Below, piece by piece: positions 48,995 through 60,004 of a DNA stretch of 64,000 nucleotides (its first letter is position 1; every line of letters starts with the position of its first letter). The DNA is from Pyrus communis (lineage: Eukaryota; Streptophyta; Magnoliopsida; Rosales; Rosaceae). Under the pieces are notes generated by a model. That model did no database searches. It was not told the origin of the DNA and saw nothing but the letters and a program-made list of their open reading frames with translations. The stretch is taken from the NCBI RefSeq assembly GCF_963583255.1, contig NC_084814.1:16342464-16406463 (forward strand), in the 5' to 3' direction. A program made the translations under genes and the position numbers.

Positions 48995-49627
48995 TCATTT
49001 GCACTGCAAACTTTTAAGCGTCTTTGATGACAAATCAAATGCAATGGTGCAGTCCATGGTGGAAGACTTCTTCTTCTTCATTATAAACATTAGTTCAACT
49101 TTTCCTGCCAACTTAGCTGCACTGTTGAGAGTCAACACCCCGCTGCTCAATTCACTGCCAAGATTGGAACTGCTCAATGCACTTGAACTCAAGTTCACCT
49201 CGACGTCAATTTTTTTGGTGGAAAGCATTCCAGCCTTACTCTTTGGAATAGAAACTTGCCCGACAGTTGCACCTTGGTACAAAAACGTGACAATGGCTGC
49301 ATCAAACTTGTATGGACCAAAATTTGTGTTCTTTACTCTGATTTGGGTTGTGAATTTGGTGTCGAATGAAGGTGATGTTGGGACGGAGTTGAGCTCTTGG
49401 ACGTTGATGTTGCCTAACCTGACTTTTGGGGTCTTAACTTTCATGACAGTGAGACTCATCGCCGTTATGACCATGATCTGAAACACAATGAAAATACCAA
49501 TGTAAATGGCTAACTTGATTCTCTTCTTGCGTTTCATCTCATCAACGGATTCCAAAGACTCTGCATCACTTCTTGTGTAACCATTTGCTGGTGCTAAAGG
49601 ATATGCCTGTTGGTTCTTTTCGGCCAT
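48995..49627 (-). CDS. LEA_2 domain membrane protein (NHL/LEA14-like), paralogue 5
   Basis: A 210-residue intronless protein, MAEKNQQAYPLAPANGYTR... with the KRKKRIK run, one helix (about residues 38-62) and a LEA_2 domain with NTNFGPYKFD, ending KTLKSLQCK. The frame remains open 94 codons further upstream, but those codons run through the leader, TATA box and CGCG box; the MAEK start is used because paralogues 1-3 share it. Segment II counterpart of paralogue 3, divergent from paralogue 6 with a 1.18-kb gap. Confidence 0.92.
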   Translation of the reverse strand: MAEKNQQAYPLAPANGYTRSDAESLESVDEMKRKKRIKLAIYIGIFIVFQIMVITAMSLTVMKVKTPKVRLGNINVQELNSVPTSPSFDTKFTTQIRVKNTNFGPYKFDAAIVTFLYQGATVGQVSIPKSKAGMLSTKKIDVEVNLSSSALSSSNLGSELSSGVLTLNSAAKLAGKVELMFIMKKKKSSTMDCTIAFDLSSKTLKSLQCK

Positions 49628-49716
49628 GTTCTTCTTGTGATTGGTTGAGGTGTATGTTTTCAGGGATGAAACTTGGAAATGAGGGATATTGTGGAAATGA
49701 TGGAAGAGTCGTGCGC

Positions 49717-49829
49717 TATATATAGCGTTTGGAGTTTGGCCTGTTTTCAATAAGTTGTGTAGGGGAATGAGCTTCTTGGAAAATGAGAGTTTCAAGGGAA
49801 TAATTTGATTGCAGACGCGCCAAACGCGT
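49717..49829 (-). promoter_or_regulatory. LEA paralogue 5 promoter: TATA box and double CGCG box
   Basis: Minus-strand TATATATA at 49717-49724, about 90 bp before the ATG. ACGCGC (49815-49820) and ACGCGT (49824-49829) lie about 91-105 bp further upstream, the same spacing as paralogue 3. Confidence 0.6.
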
Positions 49830-50601
49830 CCAAGGTCAAGGGTGAACTTATTGACTTCTAGATGATGGATGACTTTGGTGAAGCATCTATTATATGCTTT
49901 ACTGGTCATCTTATATTCTTATTTTTGCTTTGAGCTGTCATGATATGGACATACAAAATATGACAATATCAACAGAAGCATCTATTATAGTACACTTTAT
50001 TGTTTATAAATTTGGTCAAGCATGATACTTCTAGGGTGATGATTTTCACACTACCAATTTATCTTTTTGCAATTTTTTGTTTATTTATTGGTTACTCTTT
50101 AGCTTTTTTCAGTCGTAGGGCTAAAAAAATATAGAAATGCAATAGCAGGAAAAAAAAAATAAAAATAAAAAATTGATGAGTGCATAGGAGAAAATGGAGG
50201 GCGAAAAAGACTTTCCCTTTTTTCCATTTCTTAGGGAAAAAGTGGAATGGGTGCTCAAATTATAATTCAAGGACTGAAAGATGTCTTCAAACTAATCCAG
50301 AAAAAACAAGGCTTAAGAAACTTAATTTAACATTCAAGCTAATATTTTGTTCCACATGTGATTGATATGAATAATCTAATAGAAAGCACATAACTCATAA
50401 TACTAAAGTACAGGTAGCATTTTAATATCAACTTTGCCTAGAATACGAACAATTGGATCTCTACACGTCTTATAGAGAAAGGCACCTCATGTGTTATTTT
50501 GTATTTTATATCCTTTTCTTTATGTGCTATGTGAAACAAAAGACTTCTTCCTACATACAGCCGTCTAGATTGATCCTAAATATCAAAAACCCTACCCTAT
50601 A

Positions 50602-50675
50602 CGTGCGTTTTGGTTACATTATTTGAGCATTTCGTAGAAGCTTGTACCGCACAACATTAACCCTCTATGTATATA
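50602..50675 (+). promoter_or_regulatory. LEA paralogue 6 promoter: altered CGCG box and TATA box
   Basis: The position matching ACGCGCGT of paralogue 4 reads ACGTGCGT, so the CGCG core is lost and an ACGTG core like that of ABA-response elements appears. A TATGTATATAA box lies at about 50665-50675, 133 bp before the ATG. A change in regulation is possible but inferred. Confidence 0.5.
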
Positions 50676-50807
50676 ACACACTACTCTTCCATCATTTCCA
50701 CAAACTCCCTCCACTTCCAAGCTTTCATCCCACAAAAGAAACCAGCAAAAGCTAGCAGATAACCATCATCGTTTCCACCTTCATATTAAAAAAGAAAGGA
50801 AATTAAC

Positions 50808-51398
50808 ATGGCTAGGAAGCAAAATGATGCGGAATCTTTGCAGTCCGCTGACGAGCTGAAACGCCAGAAGAGAATCAAATTAGGCATGTATATTGGTATC
50901 TTCATTATGTTTCAGATCATGGTTATAACGGTGATGAGTCTTACTGTGATGAAAGTTAAGACCCCCAAGGTCAGGCTAGGCAACATTAACATCCAAGAGG
51001 TCAACTCCATCCCGGCATCGCCTTCATTTGACATTAAGTTCACAACCCAAATCAGAGTCAAGAACACAAATTTTGGTCCATACAAGTATGATGCTGGCAT
51101 TGTCACGTTTTTGTACCAAGGTGCAACTGTCGGGCAAGTTTCTATTCCAAAGAGCAAGGCTGGAATGCTTTCCACCAAAAAAATTGACGCCGAGGTGAGC
51201 TTGAGTTCAAGTGCATTGAGCAGTTCCAATCTTGGCAGTGAATTGAGCAGCGGGGTCTTGACCCTCAACAGCGCGGCTAAGTTGACTGGAAAGGTTGAAC
51301 TTATGTTTATAATGAAGAAGAAGAAGTCTTCGACCATGGACTGCACCATTGCTTTTGATTTGTCATCAAAGATGCTCAGAAGTTTGCAATGCAAGTGA
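50808..51398 (+). CDS. LEA_2 domain membrane protein (NHL/LEA14-like), paralogue 6
   Basis: A 196-residue intronless protein, MARKQNDAESLQSADELKRQ..., the short N-terminal form shared with paralogue 4, with one helix (about residues 24-48) and a LEA_2 domain with NTNFGPYKYD, ending MLRSLQCK. The start is set by the TATA box and by agreement with paralogue 4. It is head to head with paralogue 5. Its 3' flank (51400-52280) is free of the two LTR elements that interrupt the same flank of paralogue 4, so it shows the ancestral arrangement. Confidence 0.92.
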   Translation: MARKQNDAESLQSADELKRQKRIKLGMYIGIFIMFQIMVITVMSLTVMKVKTPKVRLGNINIQEVNSIPASPSFDIKFTTQIRVKNTNFGPYKYDAGIVTFLYQGATVGQVSIPKSKAGMLSTKKIDAEVSLSSSALSSSNLGSELSSGVLTLNSAAKLTGKVELMFIMKKKKSSTMDCTIAFDLSSKMLRSLQCK

Positions 51399-51399
51399 T

Positions 51400-52280
51400 C
51401 CGAAAAACTAAGTAGCTTGGTGCAGGAGGGTGGAGTTGAACTGCATTCTTTCTGTAACATCTTTAGGATTCAAATTGCGAGTGAACAAGTTGATTTGTTA
51501 TTCTTTATGTGACCCTTGAATTTGTATTTTATACAATATTCTTTTATTAATTTTTTAAGCATTTATGTCAGTTTTACCTTTCTTCCTGTCTTCAATATAT
51601 GGTGCTTTCTAAGTTTAAAACCTTGTAGATGTGTTCATTTTTACACTTGTTACGCCGTTTTACTTTTGACTATTTCATGGTTAGTGTTTACTTGTTAAGC
51701 TAAAGGTTGCTGTTTAACTTGTGAAATGTCATTTCTTCACTTGTTAAGCTAAAGGTTGCTGTTTAACTAGCACGCTTCTTTTGAGTTTTTCAGAATCTTC
51801 GTTCTACGGTGAGAAAGTCCTCTCGATTCCAGTGAGAGGACATGTCTCGTCTCTGTGAAAAACTCATGAAAGTCCGAATCTATTCTTCCTTCTTGTATTC
51901 CCAAATTGATAAGCATTGCCTATTTTGAAATCAAATATTTCGATGATATATCCTTCTAATCAAACAAACCTTGTGAGCTGCAGTTCATTTGAGAGAAATT
52001 TCACTGCTTGATTCAGATTTCGTACTAGCTGAGTATTATTTTTCATATCAGAGCATCACAAATCATTCTCTGTATTTGTCTGTTTAGAATAACTTATATT
52101 TTCAATGACGATCCATTGATTTTATGATCTAAGAACCATTTGCATACATTTCATTGCTTACACCCAATGGATTTGGTGACTGAGGAGGGTTGAAGCTGCA
52201 GAGGTACTCGCTGCCACTTGGATTAGAAATAAGTGATCATTGATCTTAAATGTGTCCTTGTATTGAGATTCAACTCTTAC
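51400..52280. other. 3' flank of paralogue 6, uninterrupted copy
   Basis: Non-coding. It matches 20690-20877, 27581-27740 and 31767-32227 in order, which proves that the two LTR elements in segment I are insertions. It contains AATATT-rich stretches and no ORF of note. 52281-52850 has no recognisable gene. Confidence 0.75.
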
Positions 52281-52854
52281 AGTGTGGTGGTTACAATGTC
52301 GTTTATACTCATTGTATTACATTGAACTGTGTAAAGGTTAAACTGGGAAAAAAGTAGGGTACATTTAGTCACAACCATAAATTGTGCTATCATACTTTTT
52401 CTTCCCTCTTTTACTAGTATACCCCAAAAAACAATGCTCAAACAGGCGGCGTCCAGTAGAGCAGTCCAAGAGAAACGTATTCTTTAGTTTGGAGTTCGAA
52501 GTAGGGGAGACCGGTCGAACAAGAACCCTACTCAGACTGGCCAAAACAAGTCTGTATTTTATGTTTAATTTGGTCATCTTTTTTTTTTTTTTTTAAAGTT
52601 ATTTTGAAAGTCATAAAGACCTTATTGCAGCAGAAACCAAAAATCAAGGACCTTATGGGAACACACTTTTAGGATAAAAGAAATAATTAGAAAAGTGGTT
52701 TCCATGCATTTATTTTCTCATTCTACGTGCCTGTGTTTTTTTTTTTTTGTTTTTTTTTTTAGAATGAAGAAATCAAAGAAGAATTAAAGAACATAAATAA
52801 GCAGAGTATGCAGATGGACAAAAGTGTCCAAAAATATATCCAAATATATATCAC

Positions 52855-52925
52855 GTCTGATTTCACTTGCTTTGTAAGTTTGGACCGTCTTTGATGACAA
52901 GGCAAATGTGACTGTGCAGTCCAAA
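52855..52925 (-). pseudogene. LEA_2 3'-end fragment (remnant 1)
   Basis: Only the last about 20 codons survive: read on the minus strand, DCTVTFALSSKT followed by a degraded end where the paralogues have LKSLQCK. Everything upstream has been replaced by unrelated AT-rich DNA. Confidence 0.7.
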
Positions 52926-53217
52926 ATTACTTTTATTCAACATCTAATTTTCATTTCACTATCTGATTCTATTAAAATTGTGTGATTGGATTCAATTTGA
53001 TGAACTCAGGAATTCTTGCTATATATACTACAGAAGTTACGCATCTGTTTCTAAATTCAATCAAACAAAATAAATAAAAGAAAAAAAGAAAACAGGGGCC
53101 TCATTGGTTGGACAAGTAAAGCAATACAGTTCTGCAACAAAATACAAGAAGTCCCAAAGAGGACAAAAAAATGAAACGATAACAAATCAAGAACTAGCAT
53201 TGATCTCGCAGGTCTGA

Positions 53218-53427
53218 TCACTTGCGTTGCAAACTTTTGAGCGTCTTTGATGACAGATCAAAGTGGAAGCCTTCTTCTTTTTCATTATAAACATCAATTC
53301 AACCTTTCCGGTCAACCTAGCCGTATTGCTGATTGTCGATACCCCACTTCTCAATTCACTGCCAAGATTGATAGCGCTCAATGCACTTGAACTCAAGCTC
53401 ACCTCAACGTCAATCTCTTTGGTCGAA
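53218..53427 (-). pseudogene. LEA_2 pseudogene, N-terminus deleted (remnant 2)
   Basis: It encodes the C-terminal third (EIDVEVSLSSSALSAINLGS, then RLTGKVELMFIMKKKKAST). The start, membrane helix and first half of the domain are missing: 53427 joins directly to promoter-like sequence at 53440 (TATATAGTATATGGAGTTAG). A deletion of about 20 bp after KKKKAST removes MDCTIAF and shifts the frame. The upstream flank to about 54080 still resembles the other LEA promoters, and the CGCG site has changed to CGCAT at 53560. Non-functional. Confidence 0.85.
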
Positions 53428-53599
53428 TGCACTTGATAGCGCTCAATGTGCTTTATATAGTATATGGAGTTAGGCCTATTTTCACTAAGTTGTGCGGTCG
53501 AATGAACTTCCGGGAAAATGTGAGTTCAATCACGGAAGTATTTTATCGCACACACCAAACGCATGGGATTTTTTTTTGTTTTTTTGAACAAAGATATTA

Positions 53600-55059
53600 T
53601 CTACATTAAAAGAGTGATGAAGTGAGTTAAGCCTTACAATAAGCTAGTAATAATGTGGTTCAAATTCGCCTTTGGTGAGAATTGACCTAAGACATTTTAC
53701 TTACAAGTGAAGAGGAATGTGACTAGATCATAGTACTAATTTAGGAACTTGAGGAACTTTTAGTTTTTTTCTCTGACCGTGACGAGGGAACATTTTAAAT
53801 ATCCATAGAAGCTTCTGTTAATATATTGATCAAGTCTTCTGATTAATAACAGGTGAAAACATGATGTAGGATCTAGTTATTGGCAAATTATTGTTTTTAA
53901 ACTTGGATGTATTATTCTTTAATCTCACTGGTCAAGCAAGATCCTTTTGCACTCCTATCGTTTTTATTCATTGAATTTCCATCAGTTTATACAATTGTAA
54001 GGCGGAAAGAAATTGAGTAGTGCAGAGAAAAAAATGGAGTGTTAAACTCATTTGCGTCTTTTTTTAATCAAGAGAACAAAGTGCAAATAATATTTTTTGT
54101 TAAAAAAATAATTGGTTAACTATAACTTTCGATCATGTTACTGTAAAAACTACCATCTTGCAACTTAATATTGAACAGATATTCCTAGCTATAATGGACA
54201 TGGACGTTCCACCTGCTCATATTTCAATAAGACGCTCTTTTTGTCTTGTTTCTATAGCGTGAACATTTTTATACAAAATCTTGATATTTAGTGACTAGAA
54301 TCTAACTAAGCAAATTCATTAATTAAGCTTAACAAGTCAGATTTTATATCTTTAGTATTCCTGAATACCCTTAATAACAATTGAACATGGTATATGGTTC
54401 TCTACATATTAAGTATATCTAGTGGCGGATCAATGAATTGAATCTTAGGGGGTCCCAGTGTTAAAGGTTTAAGTTTTTTAGATAGAAACAGAGTCACAAG
54501 CGTGCAAAAAAAATAAAAAACAAAAAAAAACCAGTTATTCACTAAGATATTTCGTCGAACACTTGGTGGGCTCGTTGTCGTCAGCCGAACCAAGTTGCGC
54601 ACATGTCAAAAGACATTGACATATGTCGAAGCATTATGACGAGTGCCATTGGGAGAATTTGTTGAGTGTTGTCAACGTAACCTGCGATATGCATTTTGTC
54701 AGACACTTGTTAGGCACAAAAATGACCCGTACCCGATATTTAAAAGGACCTCAGATAACCTTCAAATTTATATTTCTCGAATTTTAGATGGAATTCTAGG
54801 ACCACCTTGATCCCAATGTGCAGCTAGCTGATTACATCCATTTATTGTGTTGAACTAATTATAAATCTAACTAGTCATACTAACTGTGTTAAATTTCTAA
54901 TTGGGTGGATTACAGTGCATCCGTTTTTTATATTAACATTTTAAATTTCCTGATAGTTTTGCTCTCTTTAATTTTGTTTGAAAAATCAGTTTACCTACAT
55001 TTTATTTTTCAGATGCATATGTCTCTAGGCAAACTACATTTTTTTTTTTCCAAATTATT
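53600..55059. other. Gene-free stretch before the gypsy element
   Basis: 53790-54080 is a worn copy of LEA upstream sequence (GAGTAGTGCAGAGAAAAAAATG). The remainder is AT-rich with no supported gene. Confidence 0.5.
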
Positions 55060-55754
55060 TGTGGATGCAAATTTCTTTCTCCTTGGACAAAATTGCATCT
55101 ACAAAACAAATAACACCTTAGGTCAAGGCTAACAGCCTCACACGCCCACGATGAATGTGGTGGGGTGGGGGGGGGGCTTTGGCCGAAGAACCTCCGAGGC
55201 CAAAGTTAGAATTTCGAGAGAAAAGTGTTTGGAGAATTTTGAAAATTTGGCAAGAGAATTGGAATTGAGTTTTGGAAGAGAATGAGGGGTTTATATAGGG
55301 GTGTGGCCGGCCACCTTGGGAGAAGATGGACCGGCCAGTTGGATGGTTTTGTGGGTGAAGTTCATGATTTGTGTTTAATTAGCAAATTAATTGAATAATT
55401 AATCAATTAATTAGCTAATTAATATAATAAAACGGAATGATTTAGGGGTTACCTTATGGAGAAGATATGATGAGGGATGGATGAAGTAGGTTATAAATAA
55501 ATACCTATTTGGGCACTTTTGACTTGATTGAGGGAATTTTGTCCTTTTAACCCAAAAATTCACGTGCTGCCTCTTGATTATTTTTGGCTCCACAAATGCC
55601 CCCGCACCTGTTGGGCTGCTCGCAAAAAAAGGCAGCAGGTGTATAGATCTTTTTGCTTTGGGAAACTTAGGATTGTTTCCTGTTTTGATGAAGATTCCCT
55701 CTTTAATAGGAAATTAGATCCTTCTAGGAAAGGGAAATAAATTTCTCTCAAAAC

Positions 55755-57700
55755 CTATTTAAGTCCACCCTAAGTGGATTATTAAATCAATTTTGGAGAG
55801 CGATTTATTCTATCTTACAAGAGAGAGAGAGCTTAGAGGATATTTGTTCCCCCTCCTCTAGCAATCTTCTACGTCTTGCCCATGCAAAGGATCATCTTTC
55901 GTTGCTTACTTCGTCTTCTCCACGCCTCACTGAGGTAAGAAAATTTTAATTTTCCTTGTTTTTTTCTTGGATAGTGCTGTCGTGGGCCAATGATGTGTTG
56001 TGGCAGGGACCACTACTTGGGCTGCTCAACTTGGCTAGAGCCAAGGGCAGCTTATGCGGTCGAGGCCACGAATTATGGCGCTAGGGTGCAGTGCTAGGTG
56101 AGTTACATGGCTCATGTCCTTTGGGCTCTTGGACCTGATGCAGGCCAAGCCGGCGATTGAGAGAAATGAGAAGGTCGTGGGCATCATGGGCTGCTAGAAT
56201 GCTGGGCATGCATACCTCCTGCCTGTTAGTCCGAGAGAAAAAAAATGAGGGAAAAGTCAATATGGGTTGATCTCCCCTGCTAAGTACCATGAATGACATT
56301 GGTTGCTTAGTTCTCTTCACCAAGAGAAAGATGGGCTGCTCCCGAGAAAGAAGGTAAAGAGGATTAAGGCAGATGCTTTGGCTCGTCTGACCGCTGTCGT
56401 GGAGCCTATTGTGAATGAAGGTGGAAAGAAGAGATCTTCCCCGCCTACTCAAGAGATGCCAGTTAAGAAAAAACTGAAAACTTCCTCCATTGTTCGTGTG
56501 GGTCCGCTTACTGCTGAGAAGCTTGTGATTGACATGACTTCTTCCAATGGGTAGAAAAATGAGGTTGCTAGATCTGAGCCTGTGGCGCCTGCCACGTCGA
56601 GAATGGCTAATACGACTGCTGATAGTATTGGTCAGTCTAGAGGTCTTGTCATGCCCTTAGTACATATAATTGCTAAATCTGTACCAAGACATCCGTTGGG
56701 AGCTAAGTTCGGTTTTCCTTTAAAGAGACTTGCTATTATGAAGAGCGATAAGGTGGACTCTGCTACTAAAGTGACACTAAGGCCCACTCCCTCTGCTGTT
56801 GATACTGATTCGCCTGTTAGGAATGAATAGATTACTCGAGTGGGCAGCTGTGAGAAATCCACTAAACTTGCTTTTGGGAAGGCTGCTGAGATGTGTGTGC
56901 TTTTGAAACCAAATCTATTGAAGACATGGACGCTTATGCCAAGTTTGTTGATGGCATTAGAAAGGTTGTTTGCCCAAGTTCCTTTGCAAAGTATATGACC
57001 CAATATAAAAGGACTGCTATGCTTTCAATGATGCATATCTAGCAAGGCTGCCAAGGAGGTGGCGAAGACTATGGGAACAGAAGTTTATTCCTCGGCCAAG
57101 GAGATCAAGAGGTTGGATTATGAGCTCGTTGCTTTAAAGAGGTGTAATATTTCTGCCCTCACTTCTCTACAGCTTGAGACCACTCGCTAAGAGTTCATTG
57201 ACTTAAAGACTAAGCTTGACGCGATCCAAGTTAAGTATGAAAGTGCAAAGAAGAAGATTGGATGTTACATAACTCAGATTCAAGATCTTGAGTTGCAGTT
57301 TCTGAGATTCGTTTCGCTGCTTATGCAAAGGATGAAGAGTTGATTGTTGCTTATAATCAAGTGATCCACTTCAAAAGAATCGTTGATAGGCTTGAACCAC
57401 CCCAAGTGTTCGAACTTCAAGGTGTACTGAAGATCAACAAAAGTCTGAAAAAGGAAGTGGATGAGCTGCAGCGCATTTGTGTAGGTCTACTCGAGGAGAA
57501 CGAGCAGCTGAAGGGTGAGAAGGCTGGGCTCGAGGTTTTGAGACATTCTTTATTTCTCCGGAAGGCTTGCTTGCTTTTACTTTTAAGGCTTGTATTGGTG
57601 AAGTAGTTGGAGAAGTTGGTGCCTAGGCTGGGGCAGCCGAGGGTGAAGCGCTGGATGATGCCGGTGCTAAGAGTATCGCGGTTGTTAAAGGTGTGACGAC
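55755..57700 (+). pseudogene. Antisense gene in the gypsy element (coiled-coil protein), degenerate
   Basis: On the plus strand, opposite to gag-pol. A CTATTTAAG box (55755-55763) and a GAG/GTAAGA splice-donor-like site (55932-55940) precede a coding region from about 56303: ORF pieces 56303-56554 and 56582-56830 in one frame, then shifted pieces including 57340-57606. Residues are basic and Ser/Pro-rich at first (KKVKRIKADALARL, PVKKKLKTS), then heptad-like and helical (AAKEVAKTMG, EIKRLDYELVALKR, LLEENEQLKGEKAGLE), suggesting a coiled coil. Similar ORFs are a recognised accessory of plant Tat-type gypsy elements, and their function is unknown. Several stops and frameshifts break this copy. 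Confidence 0.65.
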
Positions 57701-58847
57701 CTAGTAGTCGTGGGATGTCTAAGCTGTTGAAGTGTAGTCTTCTAGGTAGCCTTTAGGATTTTCTTTGTTTTCCTTGTAGCTCTTGTTTTGCTTGAACTCT
57801 TTCGGCCTTTGCTAGTCGTTTATAAACATGCTTCATTCGCTTTCTTCATCTTTGCTTTTTTTTTTTATTCATGCCCTAACCTTTAGACTTTATAAACCAA
57901 TGGCAGGTGTGCTACTTTTTTATAAGCAAACAGGTCCGCGTAGCCTATGCAGTCGTAGATGTTGGTCTAGAACTTTGCAAAGTTATTAGCCATAGGGTTG
58001 GCAGCCGGATGCCTTACTTACAGAAGCAAACAAGTCCGCGTAACCACTAGGCTGTTAACCTTGGCTTTCTCCAATTCTGTAGGTTGTGTAGCAAGTATCA
58101 CAACATTTTAGGATTTTGTGTAGGTTGTTTCGCGCTTGGAAAAGGTGAAGCTTATCGACTACGTAGCATGTCAGTAGTGGATAAAGCTTCGTATATGCAC
58201 GTTAGCTTATTTAACCTTTCACAAGAATATGCGGTTATATAAGTCTAGCGCGGCTTTACTGCTTAAAAGGCAAGTCGCAGGTAGTTTTCTAGAAACCGTA
58301 GGCTACCCTAGGGCAATCGGTAGCAACTTTAGGGTTTTAGGGCAAACTTTCATAAAGCATACTACGTAATGTGCCCCTTCATCTCTAAAGCCCAGTTCCT
58401 CGCAGATTAGGCCAAGAGACCCAAAAGCCTTCAGTTAGCTCAGCCTTGAAAAAGACCATTGTGGCTACTTCTAGGAATCCCGATACAAACCATCATGCAC
58501 CTAGTTATACCAGGGTAGCCGGACTCATCCACGTCTGGATATTCGGAGTGTAAGTTTATCCTCCCATCTTGGAGATCAGACCTATGTGGGTGTCGGAGAA
58601 TTAGTTTACCCTCTTGCACTGAAGATCATGGTTGGTCCCTCGAGAGATGCAATTTCTGTGATAAATTGTTGTAAGCATGCAACAGAGCCAAGTTATAGAT
58701 TACTTCTGAATTCTTTATTGAAAAATGAGTGAAACAATCAAGAACTGAGCTGTAAGGTAACAACTGCATAACAAGTGGATAGTCCTTAACTTGTGAGGTG
58801 GTGCACCTCGAGCTACTTGAGTCTTTGGGCTTTGATGTAGCGAGAAG
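57701..58847. other. Non-coding part of the gypsy element
   Basis: Lies between the end of the antisense gene and the end of integrase. It holds repeated phrases such as AAACAGGTCCGCGTAGCC near 57930 and a similar copy near 58025. No gene was seen. Confidence 0.5.
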
Positions 58848-59830
58848 TCACACATGGTACTTCCTCAAATTGTAGGCATTCCATTGCTTTTTGATCTCTT
58901 TGTCGTTCATGGTGGCGAGGGTGTAATTTCTTTTGCCACCTACTTTGCTGATCTTGTACGGACCTTCCCTGATGGGATTCATCTTTTTGGAGCTTTCTTT
59001 GCGGGCAATGATGAAGGTTTTCCTTAGGACTAGATCTCCGGGCTGGAACTGTCGGATTTGGCCCTTTTGTTGTAACTAAAGAGGAGTTACTGCTAGTAGG
59101 CTATGATGCGGGTGATGTCGTGTTTCTCTTCTGCCAGATCTAAGTTTGTGGACATCTCCTTACTGTTCTGCTCAATGCTTGGCAGTTGAGTGCTGATACT
59201 TGGCACGATGACATTGGGAAGAATGATCATTTCTGAACTAAATGCCAAAGAGAAAGGAGTTTCACCGGTGGCTCATCGTTTGGTGGTGTGATACGTCCAC
59301 AAACATCTGGGGAGTTCATCTGGCCATTTTCTTTTCTTGTTGAAGAGGGACTTCTTGAGGCAGTCGATGATCGTCTTATGGGATGTTTTAGCTTGCCTAT
59401 TACCTTAAGGATATCGGTGTGGACATGTGTTGCTTGATGCTTCTTGATGCCATACTTTTGGAAGAACATCACCAAATCTTTGCCTACGAATTGCAGGGGT
59501 GTTGTCTGTGATGATGGATTGAGGGATGCCAAATCAGCAAATAATGTTCCTCTATATGAAGCGTTTTATGTTCATTTGTATCGTCGTAGTCATAGGCTCT
59601 GCTTCTACCCATTTGGTGAAGTAATCGGTTGTCACGATCGTCATGCCTTTGCCCCAAGTAGTGGGCAGCATTGGCTCTACTAAGTCGATTGTCCACTGCA
59701 AGAACAACCAAAGACTCATCTGCGAGTGTAATTTTCTAGCAGGCAATACTGGTACTGACTTGTAATGTTGGCAACGATCGTACTTTTGTACTAACTCCTT
59801 AGCGTCTTGGTGCATAGTAAGCTATTAGTA
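58848..59830 (-). pseudogene. Gypsy integrase, inactivated
   Basis: Minus strand. The zinc-binding part reads KYDRCQHY, where the family has KC..C, so the first Cys of the pair is Tyr. The core follows with WTIDLVEP (first catalytic Asp) and VTTDYFTKWVEAEP. IITDN (second Asp) is present but followed by a frameshift. The third motif reads NRQAKTSHKTI in place of NGQAEA, so the catalytic Glu is Lys, and a stop stands just before it. The C-terminal domain (WNAYNLRKYHV) ends at about 58848. Confidence 0.85.
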
Positions 59831-60004
59831 GCCTGCGTTTAGAGCCTTCTGTGCTAAAGATCGACCTCCGGAGTGATTTCCACAAATGCCTTCATGGATT
59901 GAGCTTAGAACCTTTTGGTCATCGGGAGACACTAGGCAACGAAGATGTGGTCTAATGTAGAATCTTCGGACGAGAATGTCGTTCCACATATAATAGCGTG
60001 TTGA

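Noticed and set aside
52365..52596. Overlapping 70-residue ORFs near 52.4 kb
   Set aside because: No domain, no paralogue in the window, poly-Phe end from a T run.
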